This document shows positions 49,101-63,300 of a stretch of 64,000 bases of DNA, piece after piece. The position numbers were made by a program, and so were the translations under genes. Source of the DNA: Acridotheres tristis (lineage: Eukaryota; Chordata; Aves; Passeriformes; Sturnidae); contig CM072888.1 of assembly GCA_037013685.1 (NCBI GenBank), positions 2,585,034 through 2,649,033 of the forward strand, given 5' to 3'. The notes under the pieces were generated by a model, which had not been told where the DNA came from, made no database searches, and saw only the letters and a program-made list of their open reading frames with translations. The stretch's first letter is position 1, and every line of letters starts with the position of its first letter.

Positions 49101-52100
49101 TTGTAATTCAAAGCACTCTGGTACTCCAGTCACTTTATTTAGCAGATAGCCTCTCTATTTTTTAGGAGACACTTTACTGGCTCTTTTCTCTCAAGGCTTA
49201 AACAAATGCTTTGCATTGTTTATCCTATACTTCTCCATTTATTAATATAAGCAGAAAACTATTCAGGAGTTTAAAATCAGAATATATTAGTTCCTCTTTT
49301 CTTTGGGCTGCATTCTGCCTTTGAAACACTCTGAAGATGTCTTTTGATTGAAGGCATTCTGCCTTCATCAGACAGAATAAGTTTATGTAGAACAGAAGGT
49401 GCTGAAGGTGGGTGTATTTGACTACTAAAGAAATTGGCAGGTAATAACGACATTCATGAAAGATTTGTCAAATTCAAGGTTGTACTTGTTAAAGTTTGTT
49501 GTTCCTGTGAACCTTCTAGAATAACAGAATACCTACTTGTCAAAAAAAACTCATTTTTATTCGGATCCCTTAAAACCCAGGCAAAAAAGAACAAAACACC
49601 ACCCTTTTGCTTAGAATTTTTTCTTTCCTACTTGTACCACAAAATTGCTTTTCCTTTTCAAGACAAGAAATCACAGTGGCTAATAATCAACACTGCTCAA
49701 TTATTTACACCAAATAGTAACTTATTACTACGATTTAATGAGAGGGTAATTTATGTTGTTTCATTACTGGCTCATGAATAATCTTGACTTACATAGCTAA
49801 TATGGCAGATAACTAATTTGCTTCATGTCATTAAAGAATTTTAACCTGTGACTATAATAAGATCAGGATTTACTTAATGCTTTTATAGCAGACTTCATAG
49901 AAGTAGAAGCAGTAAGTACAGAGATAAATTGATTCTAGCCTGGTTGTGTTCTGTATCCTGGGGTGTGTTTGTATCAGATTTAAAACTGAAGCAGTGGCAA
50001 GGTAGCTGACATAGAGAAAAAAAGAAATTTGCCATGTCTGTAGTTCAGGAAAGAACTGACAGCTGTCAGTATGAATTTATCTTGTCATTTATAAAATAAT
50101 TAAAGATTGGTTTCTGTGTGGAAAGCAAAGGAAAACAAGGGTTGAGTCTAGGAAAAGCTCTGACTGATATTATCTGTGGAGAGGAAGCTGAGGAGGTTGG
50201 GTTTTCCTTAGAGCCTTGGGATCTGCAGTTTGTAGCCTGTAAGAGAGCTGAGGGGAGGTTTTGCCTGTTCCCTAGGGATGGCAGGGTCAGAAGCCAGGCT
50301 CCTGTCCCCAGAGGCAGCCATCCCTACAGCACAGACTAAAGGCTCCCTTTGGGCTCCTACAACACACTCCTGAACTGCAGCAAGACAGACCAGAGGCAGA
50401 AAAGCCTCGAGTTCTCCCACAGAGATGGAAACCAGAGATTCCAGGGCAGCGCCCATGTATCTACTACATCTCACGGCTGTTTTAAGGATTAAGCTGGATT
50501 AAAGAAGCAAATTGAGCTGAAACGCCATTAGTTAACATCTTCTACTCAATATACTCCACCAGAGGGGGAAATTCACTTTTAAGAGTGAGCTAGCTGATTG
50601 CTGTCTGCTTAAAGCTTGACCACGACTAAATTAAATGTTCTCCATTCTCTGACTTGTACCTCAGTGCCAGAACTGCTGGAGCAATGAAACTTTTCCTGAG
50701 TCAAGAGTTCCTTTAAGGAGCTCTTTGCACCAGACATCCTTATCTGCTCAATTTATGAGCCCATTTGAAAAGCTCCTGCAAAACCCAGAGTGTTCTCAAT
50801 ACTCACTCTGGAATGCTCATAACTCAGTCCAATGAGAACCAATTTTCTCCAGAGAACTCAAAAGCCTTTCTTCCTGGTGAGAGCAATTTCCAAGCTGTAT
50901 TTCAAGTTTCAGCTCCCATCGGTTTTGGCCGTAAAAGTGTTTAAAAAGAGTCACTTTCTCTATAAATATAAATGCATGTAAATATTACATTTATATTTTC
51001 CTTTGGTATAGATATTTTTTAACCTCTCAGTTTCATCAGATACAGGAGTAGCTGAATGCCCTTCTCTCAGGAGCTTCCAAGCAAACTAAGATTACCATAA
51101 GTTTCAGGAAGACACAGGCTGAAATATTTAGGAATCAAAGGTGAAACTGCAGAAGAAAATAAACTCGATAGAAATGAAAATCTTATAGTTGTTCTTTTTC
51201 TTGCTTTCCATGGACCTCCAGGGTCCCCAGAAATCCTACACTGAGTTCAAGACTCCTTGTACTTGTCACTCTGCAGGAAAACACATATTAAGAAACAATT
51301 GCCCACAGTAATAATGTAAATATACACCATTAATGGTGAGAGAAGGAACTGAACTGAAATAGAAATGCCAATAAATCATCCAACTCTCATATAATGCAAC
51401 AGTTCAGCCACAAATTAAATACAAACCTCCAGCCTAATTTTGCTATATTCTAAATCAACGTAATGCTGTTTCTCTCTTGTTATTTGTCTAGCAAAATTTC
51501 AGTTACTTCTAATATGCTACAGGTTTTGTTGCCAGAGATCCGATGCTTCCATGTCTCACTCCTTCCATATTTGCCTCCTCTCATTTCCACTTCAGCTGGA
51601 AATGAGCACTTGAGTTGTTTCTATCCAATAGGAACAGATTCAACCCTGGACAGCCAACAGATTTAAAAACATCCCTTATTTCATTTCTGGAAAGGTTGAG
51701 AGCTCAACTCCATTGCTTCTCCTCTTGTAATAAACAAGATGTGATGGAGATGCCACACAGACGAATCCTGGCTTTTATATACTGCATTAAAGTGGGAAGA
51801 GAAATAATTTTGTTCTCTCTGGACATTTAAGAAATCTTGGTTTTTTCCACATTTTGTGTTTGCAGAAAGTTGGAAATCTCAAACTGTTACAAGCCAAACT
51901 CCCATGCACTTTTGGAGTAAATTTTCAGTTTGAATAAAACCAACTGCAAACATATCAGTTTTTTTTGTTAGCATTACCTAACATTTCAAAACTAGGACGT
52001 AGATAACAAAATAAACATCCTACATTATCTTTCATACTGAAGACTGCAAATACTTTTTCTGATAAATTCACAATCTTCTGATTGCAAAAACTTTTTGTCT

Positions 52101-55100
52101 TATTCCATTCACTTTGCCTTAGTTTTCGTTCCAACACATTTCAACAGCATCCTACCTGTTGTGCCCTCATGGCACTGAGATTCTGCAATGCTGGCTCTCC
52201 TCTTGCAGTCAGATTTTGATGCAATCTATATTTCCTTGCTCTGCCAGTTTAACAGAGCCTCCATATTATTTCAGTGGATTTTGGATATAACCACTGCCAC
52301 ATGCAGACATGAAGTTAACAACCGAGTCATGATTTTACATCTGCAAACCCATGGCAAGCATTCAGGAGTTAAGTGTAATAAAGGCTGGGACAATATCAGA
52401 AGCCACAGCTTGGTTCACCTACTACTAAAATTTCCTACAGGAACTCTGGTCACTTTGACAGCTGATGAAATATTAGCCTAAGCAAAACATATCAGTACTT
52501 GTATATGTTTGAGAAGAGTAATTTATCAGAAATACAATAAATGCCAGCTGCAATTCTCTCAGAGGTCATTAGAACTTCGAAGTTTAAATTTAGATTTTTT
52601 TATCACAAGGAGAATTTACATTGGATTGAATTAATTTTTTGTATGTCCATGAATCATTCAGTTTTAATGGAGTTTTATCAATTTATAGCAGCAAATGATT
52701 TATGCCATTGGCATGAGGCCCTCATAGGTTTCAAAACTGCTGAAATTAAGTATTGGAATATTTACTTTGGTTATTGTATAATTTTGAAACCTTGCAATGT
52801 GTCTGGATCTCTTGGATAGAAAACCATGCAGTAGCATTTCTTTGAGCCAGAAGTCTGGGCTAGAGACAGACTGCTGAAAAATAGGTGTCCCAGCTGAAAT
52901 ACCTTGCATTACAGCTGAAATGAGTGTTTCTCCAAGACCTGCCTTTAGCCCACGAAAACAAACAGAATCAGTGGTCATGTCTGAAGGGGTATTGAAGGTT
53001 CATTGGATTCATTCCTCCAGTGCCACACTTACCCTTTCTTACAGACTGCAATGGAACATTGCTGCACTTACACAAATGGCATTTTACAGGTATTAACTTC
53101 CTAAAATTAACTTCTAAAATATCTCACCAACTTTGTTCTTTTCAGCTCTGCTTTTATATTTCTGATTATTTTTCACGTTTTCTAATGATTTCTGTTTTAA
53201 AAGGTCTTCAGAATACATTCAGTAAAATGTTACACAGACATGAAAACACTTTCTATACACTGCAGACAGTCAATTATCTATGATTCAGCTTGAGTGAAAA
53301 AGAAAAGGGATACTGCAAGCATGATGATTTCACATTGCTTGCTAAAACTAAGGCTTGCTGGTATTTTCACCTGCAAACTTGGCTTCTTTTTCCCAAGAGT
53401 GGGCTGGAAATACTACTGTGTAATATAGTTGATCAATGTTTTTTTTAAGAGTAACTATTCCATAGTCAGCTAAGCTGGAAAATTATTCAGAGTGATGCTT
53501 TCAAAAGCAGCTTTTATTCATTGTGATTAAACTACTTTAGGAAAGTTTTTGCTTTCATACCTAAAAGACTGAGCAGGGAGGTTTTGAACCTTGATTTTAT
53601 AGGGTAACTCCTTTTTGTTCCCCATATGTGGAGTTTCTCTGTCTACACACAAGAATCAATGAAAGGGAATGCTCAGGTGAGTAAGAATTGCAAGTCTTCT
53701 TTTTAATTAAAAAACCTATGCTACACATACCACAAGATCATCCCACAAATTTTATCTCAACTGTGACATCACGCACATACATCAAAATAACCCTAAATCC
53801 ACCTAAACAAACATGAATCCATAGAGCAGTGGGAAAATATTTTGACCTTTTCTAGACATCTCTTGAAAATGTTTTCAAGGATTCATAGTCAGGCCTTACC
53901 CATCTGACAGTGCCACTGATGATACCCTAGGAGTGGGACTAGTATTTAGTGGCACAACTCTTGTGCATTACCTGAACAGGATTATGTCTCTGCAGCAAAT
54001 ACTGAACAGACTGACCTCCCAGTCTATTCCCAATTGGAATCAATTGCAGCACACAGTTAGTACCAGCTTACAGTAGGAACACAGGGTTTACTCAGGCTTG
54101 ATTTTGCTGGGTGAATGTCTGGTACTTTGTGCAACACTTAACACTAAGATGAGATCTACAGCAGTGGAAATGACAAGCTTACATACTTTGGAGTGTATTT
54201 CTCACCCAAGAGCACTTCCAGCTCTCAGAGTGCTCTCAAAGAGCACTTCCAGCCCGAGCCAGCTGCCTGTGTAAATTGTAGGTGAGTCCTCACTGACCTA
54301 ATCACACTGGTAGAAATAGGAGGCCATGCTGAAAAAGCCTTCTGTCAGTGCACTCGTTGAGGAAAGATTAATGGGACTGACATTTGTGAGAGCAAAGATA
54401 AAGCTGAAAGCCAAGACTAACACATCAAAACATGCATCAGCAAACCAGAATATAACAAAAGTGTTTTCTTCTATACTGTCTAGTTCCCTGTCCAGAACTA
54501 CAGATTTACATGAGATGTTACCTACAACTCAAACACAGAGAAAAAGCACAACCTCTAACAAATACTTTGACTTTTTGGGTTCAGAGCTGGGACTTTCTGC
54601 TGGAAGACAGACCAGAGAAGAGAAAGAGTAGTACAGAAAGAGCATTAAACTTCTCAGATTGACATTCAAAACTGCTACTAACTTGTGGGTGACTGACAGC
54701 AAAGTGAGAACTGGCAGCATTTCCATCAAAGAAAAATCACTGCATAGCCTAGTAGAATATTATTTTAAGGTATGACTTCACTTATTCGAAAAACAGGATT
54801 GACAAATGCTATTTGTGTCCTGGATCCATTTTGAAGTGTTTCCACTTTTTAGTAGTAACTTCAGCTCCAAGCAGAATGCTTGCTGCTGCAAAACACAGGG
54901 AAGTCATGGCCTCAGGAGCATGGCTGCTGTAGGCCACCTCCTGTAAGCCAAATCCAAGTATTTTTTACAGATGAATTAAAATTGGTTTTGAGTTCACTAG
55001 GATACTTCACTTGCATAAAGCTGGCATGCTACAGATGCTTTTATAACAAATACCTGGTCCCACTGAAGTCAGCAGCATTACCATGGACATCAGCAAGATC

Positions 55101-58100
55101 AGACCTAGAAGTTAAACATTTCCCTGTGGTATAAGTACCTGCTTTTCTGTGCACTGTAGGTCCTTACCTTAAATATTACTGAGCTGAAAAGGATAGAGAA
55201 GTGTTTTAAAAACCTCTTGAAATGGGTGTCCTTGAATGGACAAAGCATTCTCTATCCTTTGCACCTGTAACATCACTAAACAGAGATGTTCCACAAAAAT
55301 ACGAAATAATAAATTAGTTCTCTTTTGCTAACAGATTAGGTGAATTAATTAAAAAGCCCTGAAGCATTCAGAAATGCATATCTATTTTGCATAATCTCCT
55401 TGGATGTCTTTTAGCAAATTAATAAATGAAGGTTTATTATTTCCTTTCCCTTGTACTTCCCAACTAATGTGCTTATCTGTAAAATTCAGCAGTGAGAAAG
55501 GATAATTTTCTTTAATAGCTGTATGTGGAGAGCAAGGCACACAGAGAAGCCAAATGTCTGTGTAGACTCTGCTGCAGATAGAACAGAGCTCAGTCTTTGC
55601 TGAGCTACAAACCTGGCAGACATAAACCACTTGCAGACTGGGAATGACACAGTTCCCCAGAACTGGACAGCACACAGTACCTGGAGGTTACTCACAGTTA
55701 TCACAGCACCAAGTGAGCAAACTCGGGTCTCCTCAGGCTTCAAAAACACAGCCTAGGTTTGTAGGGAGTCACAGCAAATAACTGGCCCAGGTCTCCCAGA
55801 CCCCCAACTCATAGCTTGAGCCTCAGAACAACCTTATTTTATAGAGTTGAAAAGTTCACATCTCATTTGATTTTGGGCAGATAAGAGCAGTACTTACAGC
55901 ACGTAGAACTTCTGCTTAGTGCCACTTAGGAGTTTACCATTAACTCGGGCTATTAAAAAGCATGATCCAGCAGGGAAGACTTGGATTCCAATATCTTTTT
56001 CTTTTCAATAGTATTAATTTTTAATTGGTGGCTTTTGAACACTGCAACAATCCATAAAAGAAAATCTTTTGTATTTTTAGTATCTTTAATTTAAACTGTT
56101 GTATCTTGAGACCTCTGATCCTGTGCACAGAGCTCTTAAAAGCAGTTTGTTTGGCTTAATGAAATTTCTGCTGAGGAATAAGCTGAGGAGTTCCTAATGT
56201 ACCATTTTACTTAATGGTCCTTCTTTACACAAGAAACAACCAACTGGATTTCTCTTTGCTTTGGCAAGCTTTGAGCACCTACCCTTTCATCATTCTTTTA
56301 TCTTGATCTTTTTCTAGCTCTGTCCCAAGATGGTGCAACAAAAGCCTTTGATGTCCCAGAGTTGTGCCACGTCAGACACCACAGAATTCTCATCACAAGC
56401 TCCTTAACTGGGCAAACTGCACTGCTGTGCCATGTAGAAATATACAGAGTATCCCCAGCTTTTGTAGCAGCCCAAAGACTGTAAAAAGGCAACATCACAA
56501 ATTGAGGTAGACATCTCAACATTCATTTTTAGTTTATGTGGCTTTGGTTATCTTTGGTAGTTTCTCACATCCTTATTAAAAACCGTTAACACTGTAGATA
56601 CATATAATATACACACACATACACATTTTGTGAAAACTTTTATTTTTTAGATGCAGCATATTATACTTCTTAATGTGGAATATTGTATCTTTAGCACAGA
56701 AAGTCCTGCAGCACTTCAGAAATCACTGAGGATTGAAGGTTCCATTTGCACAGCTCTGTCAGTAACAGCCTATGATTTATCTGACAGATGTTTCATATTG
56801 TTTGATAGGGAGAAATGCATCCAAGATTATAGCTTACATTTATAGCAAGATATTTGTGTAAACTCCTGGATGTACCAGTACATCTGGCTATGCTTAGTGT
56901 GAACTAAGACCTCCACAGCCTCTCTGCTGTTAGGGAGCTCTGCCTGTCTCACAAAGACATCACATGCCCTTACTAAAAGGTCCAATAACCAAACAGTTAA
57001 GAAATCGTAAGATTTAATTTTTATGTTTATGGACAACCCCTCAAAACCCCTCAAAACCCAGAAAATATGACAATTCAATAAATTACTGTACCTGACACTT
57101 CACAGCATTAGTAGCAGACAGCAGCAGCTGGCTGATGCCAATAAATCCCTTAGGAATTGCTGTCATTCTCCAGGGAATGGTAGCATAAAAGCCTCAAACA
57201 GAGATTAGGCAAAAGAGCTGACCCAAACAACTGAAGATTCAACAATTAACTGGAAGTTGTGTATTTGCTGAAGGATCCAGCACAGTTGAATTTATTCCAT
57301 GATATCACATGGCTAACAAAAACCTGAGGAGCCCAAAAGCAAAGCTGACAAGTATTTTGCTTACAGATAAACAATGCAAGAAGGCACATTCTGGCAAAAT
57401 CGCTCAACGGGGAGAAGAGAGCAAGTGTGGTGGCAGCATACTCTCACCAAAATAAAAAGAAGTCAACAATTTCAGATTGTTTTTTAAAGGGAAAATAATA
57501 TTTTACTTGAATTAAATCTTTTGAAAGATTCTAGAAAACTCTGCAAATATTCAAATCCTGGATCCTTCTGAGAACACAATGTATACAGGGAGGATCAGAA
57601 GGCACATTTGTTTCTGATTTCCCTCCTCTGCTGTCCTCCCTTTCTTTCCTGCTTAAGTGACAATGCTCCCCATGTTAATTCCACTTAGTGGATCCTCAGT
57701 TGTTACATAAAATGCTTTGAATGTATCTGTTGCAGATTTTTAACTTAGCATGGTTTGAAATGTGAGAATAGAAGTAATAAAGGATAATAAAATATGAAAG
57801 GCTGGTGTGGAAGGGTGAGATAAGTGGCACATACCTCCTCGCTGCTAATTCTCTTCACTGGCAGGACATCTGACAGGGCCATCCCTAATGTGTGCATTCA
57901 CATACCTGAGCCTGGATCTTCAAGTAGCCAGAACTTCATTTTCCCTCTGAAAATTCTTGAAGATTCATTTTTGGTCTTGTTTTTCAGGCTTCAGTGAAAT
58001 CTTAGATTAATGGTCTCTGGAATTTTTAAAGAACATCTATGTTAGCATTTATTGATAAGAGTCAGTGAAGTAATTTCTCTCTGTTACATTCTGAAAAAAT

Positions 58101-59092
58101 AATTATGATCACGTGCAGCAGAAATGAGTTTTTCAGCTTTCTTAGTGTGGATGTAGACTTTTGAAATCTCATATCCTACAAACTAATGTTATGCCTATTA
58201 CTAATTACAAAAGACATTTAAAACGGGTTTTAATGGGATGGGGTTCTTGTTATGACTTCTGTGGTCTTGAACACCTTCATTGATGTCATAAATTGTAAAA
58301 GTTACTCAAAAAAATATTTATGCCACATTTGAGGCTTAGTTTGCACCATCTAGGTGTTTTTTAATCTACTAGCCATAACTTCACCTACTTTTAGGCAAAA
58401 TAACTAGGTCTCTGATGATTGAGTTTCTCTTGACATTTCTAAATGGCTTTAGAAGCAGACTTGTATTTTTATTGCCTTAGCCAATTTAGAATGAACAGAA
58501 GTTTCTAGACTTCAATTTTATTAAACCTACCACTCACCATCATTCCAAATATTAAAAAAACATTGCTAATAATTGCACAGAAGAAGAGCTATAGATCGAC
58601 ATAGTTTGTTATATGAGAACAAACAAAAAAATGCATTCTTTGCTTATACTCAACACAAATTCTAAGGCTGCTGTTGCAGGCCACAAGAAAGCAGAGAGGT
58701 AAAATTCGATTTAGTCAATAAATGCTACCTAATATCTGGAGTTTAATTATAGAAATAAAGCAGAACACAATCATGCCAATTTTCATCCCAATAGAGGTAT
58801 TTTAAAACACAAGCAGGCAGTTCTAAAGTGACCCACAGACACATTACTGCCCTCCAAAGATTGTTAGCTTTAATTGTAACACACAAGGGAAATACAGGAG
58901 AATTGCAACAGACAGAAAATACATGAGTAGCTACATCTCCTACCAGGACCGAAATGAAGGGCTCAGTGCAGGATTTAATCAGAATTCCCAATTAAAGGCA
59001 ACAAGACAAGACAAGCACAAGTGCAGGTTCCTGACTGCCCACCCTGGGTACATGCATGGACTGTGCTGAGAGCTGAAAGGCAAAGTCTGTAA
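43188..59092. other. Intergenic
   Basis: AT-rich DNA with no supported gene. The interval 44700-45180 is GC-richer and holds the longest ATG-started frame in this part (44678-45016), which matches no protein I know. Short repeats at 49310-49367, 54208-54253 and 57034-57058 are listed among findings. Confidence 0.6.
54208..54253. repeat. 15-bp direct repeat with hairpin between copies
   Basis: AAGAGCACTTCCAGC occurs at 54208-54222 and 54239-54253 (period 31). Between them GTGCTCT (54230-54236) pairs with AGAGCAC (54240-54246). Confidence 0.8.
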
Positions 59093-59150
59093 GTCACAAA
59101 ATCATTTGAACTGGAAGTGACCATAAAGCTCATGCAGTTCCATGGGAAGG
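59093..59150 (-). mobile_element. Degenerate CR1 3' end
   Basis: Plus-strand GTCACAAAATCATTTGAACT, GGAAGTGACCATAAAGCTCA and TGCAGTTCCATGG follow the reverse complement of the CR1 terminus with many substitutions. Confidence 0.5.
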
Positions 59151-60261
59151 AAGAAGTCCCCAGGAGTAAACCTCTAGTAAATTTCTTACAATATATTTTG
59201 ATAGGACTTTATAAGTGAGAAGCTCTATAGAACTTGCCATTGAAGTAACAAAGCATTCAGAGAAAACTGAGAAAGGAAAGCATTTGTAATAGCAAAACTG
59301 AAGTTCTGGGTGCTTTTCAAATTAAAATTTAGAACTGAAAATATGCTAATGGAAAGCCTACAGATGAAATAGAAGCCTAAAAGATGCTTATGACTCTGTG
59401 TTGCATAAATGGCCTTCCCAGCCTAACAGTATTTGTGCCTTTAAAGATCTTGTCAAAACACTTCAGTGCATTTTTATTATGAGTGCTATATTATTCAGAT
59501 TCTTTCCTTTCCATTTAACTTGGTAAAATAATTTCCATTACAGACTTTCAAATCAAGGCAGGCAGGGGATGTTGAATTGGAGCTGGAAGTGCAAGAATCC
59601 ATAATACTGAGGAAGTTTATTTTGCTGAATTGGCCTTAGACTCTAGTTCAATAAGAACTACATTTTTACAACAGAACTCTGCCTCTGGAAAGATGTGAAA
59701 GTTAAAGACAAGATCTATACTCACATAAAGGACAAGCTTTCAGTTTATTTATGTTTTGTGAGGGATATGACTTCATCTCTTCCCATCATATATCTTCTCA
59801 TCATGTTTGTGTAGTATAGGGCAGTATAATCCCCGGTGCTACATAAACAATGGATAATGAGTGCACCTAATCCGTCTCCAACAATTCTATTATGATTTCA
59901 GGAGTTACCTGGAAACCACCCCGAAAACATCTGTGCAGAAGTACAGTGAAAGAGACACATAGAAATTACATTTCCTTTTCTTCTAATTAGACCTATCAGA
60001 GCCCCATCTCTTTTCCAGAACATAATGAAGTGTCATTAGCTGGAGTGGGATCCTGTCTGACAGAACTGTTGAATTTCTTTTGATTTATAGCATAGACTGT
60101 CTGCTGCATCTATTGTGAGCCTGCCTGGTTTTGTCTGCCTGCCTTGGGAGCCAGGAGGAGCCGTGCACTGCTGCTGGCACCGAGCAAAGCCACAGAGGTT
60201 GGGCAAGCAGGGACAGCACTTCCAGTTGTGACACTTCAGGCACAGGAAGGAGCTCTCAGGA

Positions 60262-60376
60262 CTCCCCAGAGCATTCTCTTCTCCAGGCTGAACCTCCCCA
60301 GCTCTCTCAGCCTTTCCTCATAGAAGAGCATCTCCAGCCCTCAGAGCCTCCCCTCAACACGCTCCAGCTGTTCCAA
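60262..60376 (-). mobile_element. CR1 LINE internal 3' fragment
   Basis: Plus-strand ATTCTCTTCTCCAGGCTGAA, CCTCCCCAGCTCTCTCAGCC, TTTCCTCATAGAAGAGCATC, TCCAGCCCTCAGAG and ACGCTCCAGCTGTTCC match the reverse complement of the part of CR1 that lies further from the 3' end. The 3' terminus itself is missing from this copy. Confidence 0.88.
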
Positions 60377-63300
60377 TAACAAACCCTGCTTGGTTGACAG
60401 GGGCATTACTTTGAGATGGCATTTCACAAGGCCAGATCCAACATCCAATTATCTGGTTTTATAACTGGATGGCAATCACCTAGTTTCTCAGTGCTCTGCC
60501 TAAAAGGCTGACTCCAACAACAGTTTAAATCAGAGCCTCAGTTCAATGGAGGAGCAATCTGACTTCAGGGAGCAGCACAGTGATGTGATGCCCCCTTGTC
60601 AGGGAATCTGGGTTTTCTGAGAACAGCAAATCTCTGAGCAACACAGCCACATGTTCGAGGAAAAAGCAGTGTGCCAAGTCATACTCATGTCATGTACTCA
60701 TTGACATGGCCAAATACTGTCCCATAAATCTGGCTTTCTGATCACTTCTAAAATATTCCAGTCAGCCACAAAGTGTCAAACACTTCCTCGGGGAAGCGGA
60801 GCTCCTGGAGACATGACTGAAACGTTCGTGCCTGTGGGTCATTCTGCCACTGTATCCTGCATGCTGCCATAAGAATCTCTCTCAGCTTGGGAAATTTCGG
60901 CACGTTTTCCCAAAGTTAATAAGCATTCCAACAAATTTCAATGGATCAAGTTACTTGAGGCCAAATGTTTATGTTTCGCCAAAGCCCAAATAAAACGTGC
61001 AACTGCAAACACAGTGGTAAGTAGTGGTAGGAATGGGAGGCAAATATTTGACTTCTACATGTCAACCTCAGTCTATGTTGATGACAAAGACCCTCCCCTG
61101 GAGGGAACTGACTGGGAATCCCACCAGACACAAGGTATTCTGTGTGTGCTCCACAGGCATTGCTCTCCTTGCACGAAGGACAGCGTGGCCACGGGGTGAA
61201 CAGCTCCCAGGGAATGGCCCAGAGGTCAAACCACAAAATTCAGGTGCATAATCCTTATGAAGGCAAAATATGATTCCAAGGGCAATAATGGATCACCAGT
61301 CCACTCCATACTTCCTTTGGTTTGGTTTAAAGCTGCAGCAGTGAGTCCATAGCTCAGCCTGTGACAGCATCAGCCACGGGGGAAACAATTGGAGTGCTCT
61401 GCTTGTATTCACACAGCAGACCCAGCTTCATGTAACCTGCTCATTAAACAATCATGTAAAATTACAGAAGTAGGGAAAGAAAACTCCATAGTGTTTGGAA
61501 AATAGACTTGGATACATTTTGAAGCCACTGTTCCCATTTGCATATAATATTGCTGAGAATAAAGCAAAGGCTCTGAGTCGCATATTATTCCTCTATCTCT
61601 GTACGACATTTCAATCCAGCTACCCCATAAACCCAAAGACAATTCATTTCCAAACTGTTGATAGTGCACGTGTGAAATTCACCTTATAAGAGAAGGATGA
61701 GACAAGCCCCCAGGATTTTTGTGGAGGTCAGAGAGGTAAAGATTGAACATATTTAGCTTATGCTGCTCTCTGTTGCCCTTGAGGAATATGGGACACACTG
61801 TCTCAATTATTACCGATTTTATTGTTACTCCTTTTCGCTTTTGTGATCTTGTTAGACTGTTCCTCCTTTAAATGGGCAAGTGTGCTAAGCAGGAAATGAC
61901 AGCCTATAGTCCATTCACCTCCTGAACGCCTGCTTTGGGTTAAATTGCTATTATTTACCAAGCTCAACATACTGAACTTACAGTGCAAATAAACACAGCA
62001 GAAGATGGACAGAAGGGCATATAAAACACAAGCAAAACAGTGGAGTTGCATACTTATATTTGTTTCATCTGCTTTTATTTGCCTTCTCATTTATTTTATT
62101 CCTGTCCCTGATTCAAGCCTTGAATTTCGAGAAACACTGGACTTAATTTTTGATGTACAAAATCAGACAACTAAAAGATTAGCCAGTTGTGAAATGCCTT
62201 CAAAAGCATCCTCCTGCCTATCTCAAAAGCTGCCCTTCAGACTGCTGGAGATGGATTTCCTCCCTTTACACCGAATGTCAAGCAAACGTAATATATGTAA
62301 TATATTCAGAGCCATCGCTGCTATGGTGGCACCAGCATTCCTGTGAATAAGGACAGGGGGGTTACATTACATAGCTTGTGTTTCCAGGTATTCAGGAGCT
62401 CATTGAGTCTGAATGTAGAACATCAGCACCCACTCTCCTGCAACTACAAGAGTACAAAGGGACCAGGGCACCTCTTCTCTTTGTGGAGACAGATCTCTCC
62501 TGTTTCTATAGAAAATGGAGCTGGCTCTCAATTTTGTACAATCACATTCGTATCTCAAGTGAACAGACACAACACTTCTGCTTTCCTGGTCTACTGTTCC
62601 TGCTGCTTCCAGCTCTGCAATCAGACTAATCAGGCTGCTAAGAACTTTTCAGGGAGCACAAATGTTATTATCAATCCTTCGCTGGCTGCACAGCTAAGAG
62701 AACTCAGCAGCTCTCAGCCTGCACAGACCTCAGACACACAGCAAAGCACTGAACCTCTGACAATGGCTCTGAAATGGGACGTGGCACAGCACAACTGGCC
62801 CTCTGAGGCTTTTAGCAGCAATCTCTGTGTAATGCCAAGCTGTGTAAAATACAGTGTAATTCAGAGTGTTCCTTTGCTACCAGAAGGAATAATTAATGCA
62901 AGCAGTTATTATGAAAGAACACAGCCAACCTCATTTGCATAGCAGTACTTTGCCAAACTCTTCACATTTGTGATAAATCATGATTTCCAGGCCATTTTAG
63001 AGTCCCTTTGCATGAACAGTGTGAAGGGCAGAAGAATAAATAAAAAATGAGACAGCCTGAAATATAAATTAACTTTAATGTGAGGAGTTGGACATTTTTA
63101 GGTACATTAAGTTTCATATTGAGCATGAAAACACCAAAAGAACCCCTGAAATTTTGTTCTGGTTTGATTACTGTGTAAACCCTGTCTCAGGAAAGGTCTA
63201 AAAATAATTAATGCTGCAGCTACTGAAGATTTGTCTATAACATAATGAAAACCATTTCATGAACTTTCAGTTTCTCGGAGCTGCATGATCAAAGCGAGCT

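Noticed and set aside
61014..61199. Frame containing a YVDD string, as in reverse transcriptases
   Set aside because: A four-residue match only; none of the surrounding polymerase motifs is present, so it is chance.
62343..62942. 199-codon open frame near the right end
   Set aside because: It starts at GTG, has no recognisable domain or flanking exon signals, and one frame of this length is not surprising in 64 kb on two strands.
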